From positions 97,525,994-97,589,993 of the forward strand of contig BSWB01000005.1 in NCBI GenBank assembly GCA_033239125.1: a stretch of DNA of 64,000 nt, given 5' to 3'. Shown one piece after another: positions 35,040 to 45,150 of this stretch. The notes under the pieces were generated by a model, which saw only the letters and a list, made by a program, of their open reading frames with translations, had not been told where the DNA came from and ran no database searches. Position 1 is the stretch's first letter. Every line of letters begins with the position of its first letter. This stretch comes from Fagopyrum homotropicum. Taxonomy: Eukaryota; Streptophyta; Magnoliopsida; Caryophyllales; Polygonaceae. The translations under genes and the position numbers were made by a program.

Positions 35040-36579
35040 TCATGTTTCATGGCAAAGGATAAGCAATCATGCATCAAACAAATGAAGACATGGAAAGACA
35101 ATTGTACTTAACTCAAAAGTATGCATGAAATGTAAAGATGAAGAAGTCAAGAAGATCAAGAGTACATCCAATCTAAATCACTAAGTCTTACAAACATGCA
35201 AATAGGTCATAAGGTCTTGTGAAATAAAAGGGCCAAGAAATGTAGTGATTGGGTGGGGATTTCTAGGTTATGTGATGCTAATCCGGGAACGGAACTAACT
35301 CCACAATCTTGTCCTCGATCAACTTCCCTCAAGTGTATATTTTCCTCTATCTTTTCTTTCTTTTCTTTTTCTTTGACTTATTTTTGAGACAATGGCATTG
35401 GTGTACAAAAGCCGAAACCTTGGTGATTAGCCGTCCTCGGGCTTTTTCTTAGTTTTCGAGGTGCATCCACACCGGGCACACATACCAAAGCTCGTTAGGA
35501 CTATTGGTTTATTTGACTTTGGCAAGGCACCAACACCCGATTATGTGAAGTGTACCGAGTTACTTGTCATCTAAGCCAATGCCCCCAAGCCTATATTTTT
35601 GGCTACACTTTCACAACAAATTCAGCATTTTATGCATGATATTCTTTCATTAACATCTTCACCCCATACTTGCTTTTCACACACATCAACACACTAGCAT
35701 GCTCCTATTCCTGGATGGGTTAAAAGAGGTCAAATTTATCTCAATTGAGGTGCTCAAGCAATCATGATTAAGATGAGAAGTAGAGAAAGATGAATTGCCT
35801 CATTCATTCCTAGATGGTATGCAAGAACTATCATGTAATTTCGATCTTCAATACTCAATCATTTCTAGGCAAACATCATGATCACAAATCATTCATAGAA
35901 TTTCAAGAGAAGTACTTCAAGTCCACATATGCGTTCATCAATCATAACACATGAGGCTATCCATAGCCAATTCACAAGACAAGATTCATCATTAGGATCA
36001 TATCCAAGCCTAGAAAGCACAAAATTATTTTTTTTTTTCTGATTTTTATGGTATTTTCGAAATGAGTATGTACAATGCAAGACATGTGAAGATTTTAAAC
36101 TATCCTAGATGCTCATCATGCAAAGGATCATGCAAACCCCACCCCATACTTAGAAACACATTGTCCCCAATGTGGTATACAAGTAAAGAGAGTGAAAGAA
36201 GGTTCTCACAATGTAAAAATGGTTTGCTATGGTATTTGGGATTGCTCAATAGTGAATTGATGTTTGATGATCCTATCAACCATGGTAGAGAGCTCTAAGC
36301 ATCCATCGAAGCTTCGGGACCCGCGCTAGGCACCGCTAGCCGTCCAAGTTCCGCGTCTGCTCCACCCATAATTGGTGAGGGGTTCATCATCATCCTTCAC
36401 TTGCCATGCAAGGCTTCCAATGCCACTAATGTTCTAGCACACACACAAGGTAGACAAAACACACAAAGATAGAAAAATCTAAAAACGAAAACAAAACGAA
36501 AAAGGAAAAATGTTACCAATGGGTTGCCTCCCATCAAGCGCTTCTTTAAGGTCATTAGCTTGACCAAACTCGGGGGCGT
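35040..36579 (-). other. C 3' untranslated region
   Basis: No gene. Element orientation: post-pol hairpin ATGGG-AGGCAA-CCCAT (36519-36534, 45 nt after the pol stop); a second hairpin-polypurine cassette (stem CACATTG, loop GGGA, stem CAATGTG at 36157-36174, then tttctAAGTATGGGGTGGGG); and a conserved 120-nt block at about 35436-35560 shared with E and D. Short open frames in this stretch show no known domain. Otherwise AT-rich filler that aligns with E 48804-50352. Confidence 0.75.
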
Positions 36580-39500
36580 CTATTCAAGGTGAAGTGGGGC
36601 AATCATGTCCACCGGGGCTCCCGGAATATACTTCTTCAAGCGGTGCCCATTCACTTTGAAATTCCCACAATGCTCCCCTCCTATCTCAATAGCTCCATGG
36701 GGAAAGATCTTCTTCACCACATATGGCCCGGTCCATCTTGATTTGAGCTTTCCGGGAAAGAGCCTTAGCCTTGAGTTGAAGAGAAGGACAAGATCTCCTT
36801 CACTCAACTCCTTGGGGATGATCCTCTTGTCATGCCATCTTTTGGTTCTTTCCTTGTAAATCCGGGAATTCTCATAAGCATCCAACCGGATCTCCTCGAG
36901 GGCATTTATATCAAGCAACCTCTTCTCTCCTACCTCTTTGAGGTCAAAATTTAGCCACTTAATGGCCCAATAAGCTCTATGCTCCATCTCTACCAGAAGG
37001 TGGCAAGACTTGCCATAGACCAACTTGTAAGGAGTGGTGCCAATCGGTGTCATGAAGGCGGTTCTATATGCCCATAAGACATCATTGAGCCTCATAGCCC
37101 AATCTTTTCTTGTCCTAGAGACCGTCTTCTCAAGAATGGCCTTGATCTCCTGGTGGGAGATCTCCACTTGGCCACTAGTTTGGGGATGGTAAGGTGTCGC
37201 CACCTTATGAGTCACCCCATACTTGGCCAAAAGCGCCCCAAAATTCCTATTGGTGAAGTGCTTTCCTCCATCACTAATGATCACCCTTGGTGTTCCAAAC
37301 CTAGGGAAGATCACCCGGTTGAAGAACCGCACCACAACCTTGGCGTCATTTGTAGGAGAGGCGATTGCCTCCACCCATCTCGACACATAGTCCACCGCCA
37401 ATAGGATGTAGAGATTGCCACATGAAGAAGGGAATGGTCCCATGAAGTCCACACCCCACACATCAAATATTTCGACTTCTTGGATGTTGTTCAAGGGCAT
37501 TTCATTCCTCCTTGAGATGTTGCCCGTCCTTTGGCAAGCATCACATGCCGCTACAAAACCTTGCACATCTCTAAACAAGTTAGGCCAATAAAAACCGGAT
37601 TGCAATACCTTCGCACACGTTTTGTGTGAGCTAGCATGGCCTCCACATGGTAAGGAGTGACAATGCCGGATCACACTCTCCACTTCATCTTCCGGTATGC
37701 ATCTTCTAAACATCCCATCCGGCCCTCTCTTGAATAGAAGTGGTTCACTCCAATAGTAGTGCCTCACATCGTTGAAGAACTTCTTTCTTTGTGCATATGT
37801 CAATCCGGGAGGCACTTCCTCACACGCTAAGTAGTTCACAATGTCGGCATACCATGGCTCATTTCCTCTAGACACTTGGAACAAGTATTCCTCCACCATT
37901 TGCAATTGCTCGTCCCGGAATGAGTCATCTATCGGGATGTCATCTCTTTCAAGCTCCAATGGTGGGAGTCTAGTAAGGTGATCCGCCACGGAGTTCTCGG
38001 ATCCCTTCTTATCCCGTATTTCCAAATCAAACTCTTGAAGAAGAAGGATCCACCGAATCAACCTTGGTTTGGCATCCTTCTTTGTAAGTAGATAACGGAT
38101 CGCAGCATGATCCGTATAAACTATGACCTTCGCTCCAACAAGGTATGAGCGGAACTTCTCAAATGCATACACCACCGCTAACAACTCTTTCTCGGTGGTA
38201 GCATAATTGAGTTGGGCATCATCTAGCGTCTTGCTAGCATAATAAATAGCATGAGTGCGCCCATCTTTTCTTTGCCCCAAAACAGCCCCAATGGCTACAT
38301 CGCTTGCATCACACATGATCTCAAATGGTAGACTCCAATCCGGAGGTTGCATGATAGGTGCAGAGATCAAGGCGTTCTTCAACCTACAAAAAGCCTCAAG
38401 ACAATCATTGGAAAAGACAAAATCAACATCTTTCATTAGTAGGTTAGTGAGAGACTTAGAAATTTTAGAGAAGTCTTGAATAAACCTCCGGTAAAAACCG
38501 GCATGCCCTAAGAAACTCCTTACCCCCTTCACCGAGGTAGGTGGCGGCAACTTCTCTATCGTTTCAATCTTGGCCCTATCAACCTCAATGCCGCGGTTAG
38601 ACACCAAGTGTCCTAACACAATTTCTTCACTTACCATGAAGTGGCATTTTTCCCAATTTAAGACAAGATTTGTCTCCTCACATCTTTGCAAGACTAAGGA
38701 CAAGTTAGCCAAGCAATTATCGAAAGACGAACCATAAACAGAGAAATCATCCATGAACACTTCCATGATATTTTCTATGTATTCCGAAAAGATAGCCATC
38801 ATACACCTTTGGAAGGTGGCGGGTGCATTACACAGCCCAAATGGCATTCTCCTATATGCAAAAGTACCCCATGGACATGTAAAGGTTGTTTTCTCTTGGT
38901 CATCGGGGTGGATAGGGATTTGGAAGAATCCACTATAGCCATCTAGGTAGCAAAAATGAGAATGTTGAGCTAACCTCTCTAGCATTTGGTCAATGAAGGG
39001 GAGAGGGAAGTGATCTTTCCTAGAGGCCATGTTCAACTTCCTATAATCGATGCACATTCTCCACCCCGTAACCGTCCTAGTCGGGATTAGTTCATTGTTC
39101 TCGTTGGTCACTACGGTCATCCCACCCTTCTTAGGTACTACATGAACGGGACTAACCCACTTACTATCCGAAATAGGGTAGATTATCCCTGCATCTAGCA
39201 ACTTAATGATTTCCTTTTTGACTACCTCTTTCATTATAGGATTCAATCTCCTTTGATGTTCAATAGAGGGTTTATGATTATTTTCCATCATTATCTTATG
39301 CATGCACAAAGAAGGTTTTATGCCAACCAAATCATCAATAGTATAACCGATGGCTTTCCTATGCAATCTTAGTTCATGCAACAACTTAGCAAGTTCATCA
39401 TCACTTAAGCATGCATTAACAATCACATGATATGTAGAGTTATCACCAAGAAATGCATACTTCAAATGAGAGGGGAGGGGTTTAAGTTCAAGTGAAGGAG

Positions 39501-40926
39501 GACCTTTATCGGTTGGAGACGATCCAAATAAGATTGGATGAGATGAACCCAAAGCAAATGAAGACTCTTCATGGCTCCTAGAAGCTTGATCATCATCAAG
39601 AGCTGATCCAGGGAAAATCACGGCTGGAACCACAGTTTGCTCAACTTCCACGGCCGTGGTTCTTGCTAAGCTTGCTTCCCGGAGTTGTCCAGAAAGTTTG
39701 ACGGCCGTGGAACATAAATCTCGACCGTGGAACTTGCAGCTGTTCAACACCTCTTCGTGGCCTTCAAATCCAACTCTTGGCTCCTCTTCCAATACTTCCA
39801 AGGCCTTGATCTCTTCATTGCAAGCCTCCTCAACACCTTCCTCCATCATACTTAAGGTAAGAACCTTCTCCAAGGGATCCTTGATCAAGATCGAGCTTAC
39901 AACTTCCCTAGATTCCTCTTGCTCGACTATGTTGAAGACATCCTCATCAAGGGCTGGCCCTTTCGTCATTGTGGATAACTTGAACTTGATGTTCTCTTCT
40001 CCAATGTTGAAGGAGAGAGTCCCATTCTTGCAATCCACTAGGCATCCGGAAGTGGCGAGGAAGGGTCTTCCTAAGATGATGGGAACCGGATAGTCCGCCG
40101 GAATGTCCAAGACTACAAAATCAATTGGCACATAGAATCCTCCTAGTTGCACCGGAATGTCCTCTAAGATCCCAACCGGATGAGTGATAGAACGGTCCGC
40201 CATATAGAGGGTCATCTTGACCGGTTTCGGCTCTCCTAGCCCCACCTTGTTGCAAAGTGCAAGCGGTATGATGCTTACACTCGCTCCAAGATCACAAAAG
40301 GCCTCGTACTTCACATCTCCCACTCCAATTGGGACACAAAAAGAGCCCGGATCTCTTAGCTTGGGAGGCATCTCCTCCTTCATTGTTTGGATCAATTCCG
40401 AGGATCTCTTGGTCATTCTTATCTCTCCATACTCCTCCAACTTCCTTTTGTTGGAGAGTATTTCTTTCAAAAACTTGCCATATGCCGGCATTCCTAAAAT
40501 GGCATCCATGAACGGAATGTTAATATGCAATTTAGACATTAGTTCAAGGAACTTACCAAAGTGATTGTCCAAACGAGCTCTTGCTCTTGATTGTGGGAAT
40601 GGTAGTGGTGGCTTGTATGGAGGCGGTGCCACATAGGTTGGCTCTACATCCTTGCTCTTGCCTCCATCTTCTTGCAACTTTCCCTCTTCTACCACTACTT
40701 GCTTTCCCTTAGCATTGTCCTTGGGCAAAGGATCTTTCATACTCAACCCACTCCTTGTTTTGATAGCCAACACTTGGCCTCTTGGGTTGTCTTCGGTTCT
40801 TCCGGGAAGCTTTCCCGGGTCTCTATGGGCTTCACCTGCCTTTTGGAACACTTGTGCTTCCAAAACCTTTTGAGCTTTAGAGATTGAAGTCACGGTGCTC
40901 TCAAGACCACTCAACCTTCCAAGCAA
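36580..40926 (-). CDS. C pro-pol polyprotein (protease, RT, RNase H, integrase), open
   Basis: 1,448 codons with no internal stop, in frame with gag and separated from it by one TAA (40927-40929). Protease about residues 195-330 with CDLGASVSIIP (Asp212) and ILGRPFL. Linker 340-480 carries the CCACGGCCGTGG words. RT about 560-770: FPISDSKW-like entry, LDGYSGF, catalytic VFMDDF (Asp726, Asp727). One RNase H about 860-985 (Asp873, Glu914, Asp939), which fits Athila rather than dual-RNase H Tat elements. Integrase 1030-1440: zinc finger H1089...H1098...C1128, C1131; core Asp1160, Asp1219, Glu1255, the last two with exactly 35 residues between; C-terminus WTGPYVVKKIFPHGAIEI, FKVNGHRLKKY. Stop at 36580-36582. 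No ATG at the frame start; it would be made with Gag by stop suppression or is inactivated by the TAA. Confidence 0.93.
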   Translation of the reverse strand: MLGRLSGLESTVTSISKAQKVLEAQVFQKAGEAHRDPGKLPGRTEDNPRGQVLAIKTRSGLSMKDPLPKDNAKGKQVVVEEGKLQEDGGKSKDVEPTYVAPPPYKPPLPFPQSRARARLDNHFGKFLELMSKLHINIPFMDAILGMPAYGKFLKEILSNKRKLEEYGEIRMTKRSSELIQTMKEEMPPKLRDPGSFCVPIGVGDVKYEAFCDLGASVSIIPLALCNKVGLGEPKPVKMTLYMADRSITHPVGILEDIPVQLGGFYVPIDFVVLDIPADYPVPIILGRPFLATSGCLVDCKNGTLSFNIGEENIKFKLSTMTKGPALDEDVFNIVEQEESREVVSSILIKDPLEKVLTLSMMEEGVEEACNEEIKALEVLEEEPRVGFEGHEEVLNSCKFHGRDLCSTAVKLSGQLREASLARTTAVEVEQTVVPAVIFPGSALDDDQASRSHEESSFALGSSHPILFGSSPTDKGPPSLELKPLPSHLKYAFLGDNSTYHVIVNACLSDDELAKLLHELRLHRKAIGYTIDDLVGIKPSLCMHKIMMENNHKPSIEHQRRLNPIMKEVVKKEIIKLLDAGIIYPISDSKWVSPVHVVPKKGGMTVVTNENNELIPTRTVTGWRMCIDYRKLNMASRKDHFPLPFIDQMLERLAQHSHFCYLDGYSGFFQIPIHPDDQEKTTFTCPWGTFAYRRMPFGLCNAPATFQRCMMAIFSEYIENIMEVFMDDFSVYGSSFDNCLANLSLVLQRCEETNLVLNWEKCHFMVSEEIVLGHLVSNRGIEVDRAKIETIEKLPPPTSVKGVRSFLGHAGFYRRFIQDFSKISKSLTNLLMKDVDFVFSNDCLEAFCRLKNALISAPIMQPPDWSLPFEIMCDASDVAIGAVLGQRKDGRTHAIYYASKTLDDAQLNYATTEKELLAVVYAFEKFRSYLVGAKVIVYTDHAAIRYLLTKKDAKPRLIRWILLLQEFDLEIRDKKGSENSVADHLTRLPPLELERDDIPIDDSFRDEQLQMVEEYLFQVSRGNEPWYADIVNYLACEEVPPGLTYAQRKKFFNDVRHYYWSEPLLFKRGPDGMFRRCIPEDEVESVIRHCHSLPCGGHASSHKTCAKVLQSGFYWPNLFRDVQGFVAACDACQRTGNISRRNEMPLNNIQEVEIFDVWGVDFMGPFPSSCGNLYILLAVDYVSRWVEAIASPTNDAKVVVRFFNRVIFPRFGTPRVIISDGGKHFTNRNFGALLAKYGVTHKVATPYHPQTSGQVEISHQEIKAILEKTVSRTRKDWAMRLNDVLWAYRTAFMTPIGTTPYKLVYGKSCHLLVEMEHRAYWAIKWLNFDLKEVGEKRLLDINALEEIRLDAYENSRIYKERTKRWHDKRIIPKELSEGDLVLLFNSRLRLFPGKLKSRWTGPYVVKKIFPHGAIEIGGEHCGNFKVNGHRLKKYIPGAPVDMIAPLHLE

Positions 40927-42330
40927 TTACTCAAACATTATTTCGGTTCTATCCTTTGGAGGTTGAGTAAATCCGGGTGGAGGTTCTTGTGAAGCTCTTT
41001 GTGGTGGAGTTGTGCTTGAGGAAGCGGGAGGGTTCAAGGCTCCATCCGGGTTAGAGTAAGAAAAACCGGGATGGTTGTGGTTAGGCCGGTAATTGTTGAA
41101 TTGCCGGTTGTTGTTGAAACTCCTTGGGCCTTGATAATTGTTGAAGTTGCCCCTTCCCATGTAATTCACATCCTCTTCCTTGGAAGACAGGTTGGCTTGT
41201 GGAAGCACTTGAGGAGTTGCTTGGTTCTTCAAAGTTGTAGCACACAACTCCCTCAAGGACTTCAACTCGTTGTTGATGGCGTCAAGCTTGAAATTGCTCA
41301 TGGTGGCTTCACTCACCTTATATGCTCCCGCCTTTCTTCCTTCACTCTTCCTATGGGAGTACTTCTCAATCACTAGAGCTTGCTTCTCCACAAACTCCCA
41401 AGCTTCATCTACATGCTTCTCCATAAATGTCCCACCGGAAAGAGATTGGAGCTTGAATTGGCTATCTTCATCAAGTCCTTTGAAGTAGATCTCCAATAGC
41501 TCAATTTTTGGTATGCCATGGTGTGGACAATCAAGGAGAAGATCTTTGAACCTCTCCCAAGACTTGAATAAACTCTCTCTATCCTTCATCACGAAGGCAT
41601 TGATCTTCCCTCTTAATTCGGTAGTCTTGAAAGGTGGGAAGAACTTAGTCAAAAACTCGGTTGTCATCTCCTCCCAAGTACCAAGTCGCCCTTGTGGAAT
41701 AGATTGATACCAAGCCAAGGCTTTATCCTTAAGAGAGAAGGAAAAAGCCCTAAGCTTATGGTTGTTGCTCTCCAATCTTGACGGTCTAAGAGTCTCCATC
41801 AAGATCTCATAATTCATCAAATGTTGATGAGGAGACTCTCCTTCCGTCCCTCCAAATTGATTATGCCGGATCATTTGTAGAACTTGAGGGCGGAGCTCGT
41901 AATCATGGGCTGCGGGATCTCCTAAGTTCACACCCGGACGGTGTGCTCTTTGTGCCGGATCCATACATTGCCCCAACATTTGTGGCTCTTCCATAGCAAT
42001 GGGCACAACCCTAATGTTGACCGCCGGCTGCGGTTGTGGTGGAGGTGGAGGAGGTGGAGGTTGTTGACGATTAAGCTCCCCTTGTACAAGGGCTTGCCTA
42101 ATCTCATCAATCTCCCTCCTAGTTGCTTCTTGCCTCTCATTGGCAAGTCTCCTTTCTTCCTCCAAGAGCTCATCTCTTAGCCTTATTTGCTCTAAGGCTT
42201 CATCCAATTCAGCTTGGAGATCTCTTCCGGCCATCTCTTTTCCCTTTTTAATACTCTTGGATCTAGATCTAAGGGTTTTCTCCGGTTCGGGATCGAATGG
42301 AGCTAAATCCTTGCCACAAGATCTTCGCAT
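40927..42330 (-). CDS. C gag polyprotein
   Basis: ATG at 42328-42330 (MRRSCGKDLAPFDPEPEKT), matching the starts of A and D; the frame is open further upstream but only with a TTG. 467 residues. Charged coiled-coil-like segment (about 25-75), Pro-rich stretch (QPPPPPPPPQPQP, about 83-95), capsid domain about 125-340 (YELRPQVLQMIRHNQFGG, LAWYQSIPQGRLGTWEEMTT, FLTKFFPPFKTTELRGKINA, CPHHGIPKIELLEIYFKGL), then an Asn/Gly-rich tail (NNYQGPRSFNNNRQFNNYRP) instead of a CCHC zinc knuckle. Forms the virus-like particle that carries the RNA. Confidence 0.92.
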   Translation of the reverse strand: MRRSCGKDLAPFDPEPEKTLRSRSKSIKKGKEMAGRDLQAELDEALEQIRLRDELLEEERRLANERQEATRREIDEIRQALVQGELNRQQPPPPPPPPQPQPAVNIRVVPIAMEEPQMLGQCMDPAQRAHRPGVNLGDPAAHDYELRPQVLQMIRHNQFGGTEGESPHQHLMNYEILMETLRPSRLESNNHKLRAFSFSLKDKALAWYQSIPQGRLGTWEEMTTEFLTKFFPPFKTTELRGKINAFVMKDRESLFKSWERFKDLLLDCPHHGIPKIELLEIYFKGLDEDSQFKLQSLSGGTFMEKHVDEAWEFVEKQALVIEKYSHRKSEGRKAGAYKVSEATMSNFKLDAINNELKSLRELCATTLKNQATPQVLPQANLSSKEEDVNYMGRGNFNNYQGPRSFNNNRQFNNYRPNHNHPGFSYSNPDGALNPPASSSTTPPQRASQEPPPGFTQPPKDRTEIMFE

Positions 42331-42448
42331 ACACCTAAAGAGTAAAAGATGTCCTGAAAAGCAAAGACACACACCCAAGAGAGATCAAAAGCAACAAGAA
42401 AGATCTACACTAATAAACAATCACAAAATAAACTCAATCTAGACCTAG

Positions 42449-42466
42449 TCCCCGGCAACGGCGCCA
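42449..42466 (-). other. C primer binding site (tRNA-Asp)
   Basis: TGGCGCCGTTGCCGGGGA on the minus strand, 6 nt inside the 5' LTR. Confidence 0.97.
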
Positions 42467-42472
42467 AAAACT

Positions 42473-44294
42473 TGTTACGCTAAGATCGGTAGCACAAAAA
42501 ACTTTAAATTTATAACTCGAACTAAATCCTAAACTACCTAGCGAAACCCGCAGTGTACGGGACGTTTGTAGTAGGGATAGTATTCCGAGGTCGAACACAA
42601 AGACTAAGGTGAAATTGATTCGATTTGTGATTGAGTTTAGTAAAGACCTAGGTTGAAAGAAAAAAAAAGAAAGAAAGAAATGAAAATCTCAATTGTTTTT
42701 GGTTGGTTTTTGGTGATCAATCAAAGATCACAATTCATGCAAAGTAAACAATCAACTAAACTATGAATCAACACGAATAGACAAGCTAAATAAGATATAG
42801 ATCAAAGAAAGAAAAGACGGATTCTAGGGGTTGGAAGTTCCGGTTATGGCATAGGACTCAAGCTAATATTCATTCCTTGGATTAACTATGTTGGGGTTAA
42901 GTGTTTCTAGATTGGGATCAATCACCGGGTAAGTCTCATGATCCACTAGTCCATTCCCTAGATCTTATCACCGGGTAAGTCTCTAAGAACCTAAGGGACG
43001 GAATTCTACACAAACCGGATTGTTACCTAGAAATCTTAACCTATCCTTACCGGGTAAGTCTTGGAAAGGGAAGTCCTAAACAACTATCCTAGCACACTTA
43101 ATCCAATGGCGGCTTATTAGGCTCACCACTACCTAAGGTTTGTTATCTTTGGAATCTAAGAGTAAGGATTACCGGGTAAGTCTCTCCTAACACTTAGTTG
43201 CTAACACTAGGTCACCCTAGGATAGATTTAACTCAACAAACACTTAGGATTTCAACATTCTAACAATCTAAGACAAGATCCATCGAACCAGGGAAAATCA
43301 CGGTTTGTTCTACCTAAACCACGGCCGTGGTTAGGCAAGAACTACCCGTGATTTCTAACAGCAGCTACGTTTATGCACACAAGTCATCCAAAGATAAATC
43401 TAAGTCCGTCCTATCATAGCCCTACCCATAACCATCCTTTCCTTACCCTAGAACCACATCTATTTAGCCTACAACGTTCATAATAGAAATTGAAACAAAC
43501 AAACATAAAATCATGACATCCATTTGCAAGATGATGAAGGAAGAGAGATGAACAAGTGAACTAAAACAAAACCAAGCTGAAAATAGAATTAGAGTAACTC
43601 ACAATCCTTCCAAAAGAAGGTTCAAATGATTCATACAACTCTAGAAATAGAATCCGGAATTCTTCAATACAAAACTATCAAGTGTGGTAATGGTGTGTGT
43701 TCTTCTTCTCCTCTTCAATGGAGCTCTTCTTCTTCCTCTTTGACACTTTCCTTCCTAGAAAGACTTCTTGTTGAGAGAATATTTTTGTTAGAGGATAATG
43801 GATAATGGAGAGCTGCTCCAAGATGCTCCTCTCAGCCAATGAAGGACCACTTTTATAACAAATTTTGCATGAGCTGGCCATGAGAGTCGTGGCACAGCTG
43901 TCACAAGAATCTGGCAAAATCCACGGGTAAAATCACGGCCGTGGAATGTGCCAGTAAACCGTGATTTTCTCCAGAAACTTCGCTTTGGATCATTAAGCTG
44001 TGATTTGGTGCATGACTTGTGTTGGCAAGGCTCCATGAGTCCTCCTTAGCCTTTAGCTTGTGTCCTAATGAGTCCGAGGGTGTGTCATCTAGATGAATGA
44101 TCCTCAAACGTATCGTTTTAGCTCCTAAATCTCCGAAATACCTAAAAAGCAACGCACAAGTCCGTGTAGACGTCTATCTCGACAAAGTACGTGAATTGAG
44201 TGCAAACGTCGTGAACTAGTGCTAAACTATGCATGAATGAGTGAGAAATCTATCTAAATGATTACCTAAAACTAAGCAATAAATCGTGTTATCA
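42473..44294 (-). repeat. C 5' LTR
   Basis: tgttacgctaag...cgtgttatca, about 98.8% identical to the 3' LTR. Promoter side is at the right: TATAAAA on the minus strand at 43851-43857. Palindrome CCACGGCCGTGG near 43320; four ACCGGGTAAGTCTC words start near 42923. Confidence 0.95.
43851..43857 (-). promoter_or_regulatory. Putative TATA box of the C 5' LTR
   Basis: TATAAAA on the minus strand in a GTTATAAAAGTGG context, upstream of the repeated-word region of the LTR; same place in the 3' LTR (31021-31027). Position is as expected for an LTR promoter; no transcription data. Confidence 0.5.
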
Positions 44295-45050
44295 ATGGTC
44301 TTGATTTCCAGGTTAGACACCTCCTCTTGACCGTTTGTTTGTGGGTGGTAGGTCGTTGATACCCTTTGGTGGACGTGGTACTTCTTAAGGAGAGCGGTGA
44401 TTGTTTTGTTGCAAAAGTGGGTTCCCCTATCACTTATCAAAGCCTTTGGGATGCCAAACCTTGCAAAAATGTTCTCCTTAAGAAAAGTTGCAGCAACTTT
44501 AGAATCATCAGTTTTGGTGGCCTTTACTTCCACCCACTTGGAAACATAGTCCACCGCAAGTAATATATAAGTATGCCCAAAAGAAGTAGAAAAAGGACCC
44601 ATGAAATTTATCCCCGAAACATCAAAAATTTCGCAAAATAGAAGTGAAGATTGAGGCATTTTATTTCTCCTAGAGATGTTACCCACTCTTTAGCACCTAT
44701 CACACACCTTACAAAACGCAAAAGCGTCTCTAAAGATGTGTGGCAAAAAGAATCCCGCATCTAAGACTTTCCCAGCTGTTTTGTTGGCCCCAAAATGTCC
44801 CCCACATGCTTCAGAATGACAGAATGTAAGGACATATTGTACCTCATTGTCCGGGATGCAACGGCAGATTACCTGATCGCTACAATGCTTCCAAAGGTAT
44901 GGATCGTCCCAAACGTAGTGCCTTGCTTCGGTCTTCACCTTCTCCCACTATGCCTTGGTGAAGTCTTGAGGGTACTCACCTCTAACAAGAAAATTTACAA
45001 TGTCAACAAAACAAGGTTTAAAAGATTGAAGTTTAAACAGAACCTCTGTC
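44295..45050 (-). pseudogene. F integrase N-terminal and catalytic part
   Basis: FVDIVNFLVRGEYPQDFTKA, stop, VKTEARHYVWDDPYLW, then the HHCC finger (CHSEACGGHFGANKTAGKV ... CKVCDRC), stop, VGNISRRNKMPQ, SGINFMGPF (first Asp changed to Asn), ILLAVDYVSKWVE, LISDRGTHFCN (second Asp), YHPQTNGQEEVSNLEIKTI (Glu), where element C interrupts it. Three nonsense changes and the Asp-to-Asn change make it inactive. Confidence 0.88.
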
Positions 45051-45054
45051 GTGT

Positions 45055-45150
45055 AATCCGTAGGGGGGCAAGAGGCGCAGGGGCGCCTGGCTCGAGCCGC
45101 AGGGGCGGCTGTGCGCAAGGGCGAGGCTCTTGTTGCGTAGGGACGGTTAC
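45055..45150 (-). repeat. Cluster of CCGC-AGGG-GCGG-like words in the F RNase H-integrase linker
   Basis: Three to five related words (ccgtagggggg, gcgcaggggcgcc, ccgcaggggcgg, gcgtagggacgg) in under 100 bp. Translated they give Pro/Ala/Arg filler (PLRLEPGAPAPLAPLR-like) that C and D lack here, so the cluster is an insertion into a tolerant linker. Confidence 0.75.

Larger units (their letters stand above)
29643..44294 (-). mobile_element. C: complete Athila-type element, minus strand, 14.65 kb including hAT insert
   Basis: Perfect TSD atggt at 29638-29642 and 44295-44299; LTRs 29643-31465 and 42473-44294 with TG...CA ends; tRNA-Asp primer site; gag; pro-pol; a 3' untranslated region without a third ORF; hairpin-polypurine cassette at the 3' LTR. 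I count about 22 substitutions and one indel between LTRs (about 1.2%). Only one nonsense codon lies between gag and pol. A 3.4 kb hAT-like element sits in the 3' untranslated region. Confidence 0.95.

Noticed and set aside
39656..40093. Plus-strand open frames across 36600-42450
   Set aside because: Antisense shadows of the intact C gag and pol.
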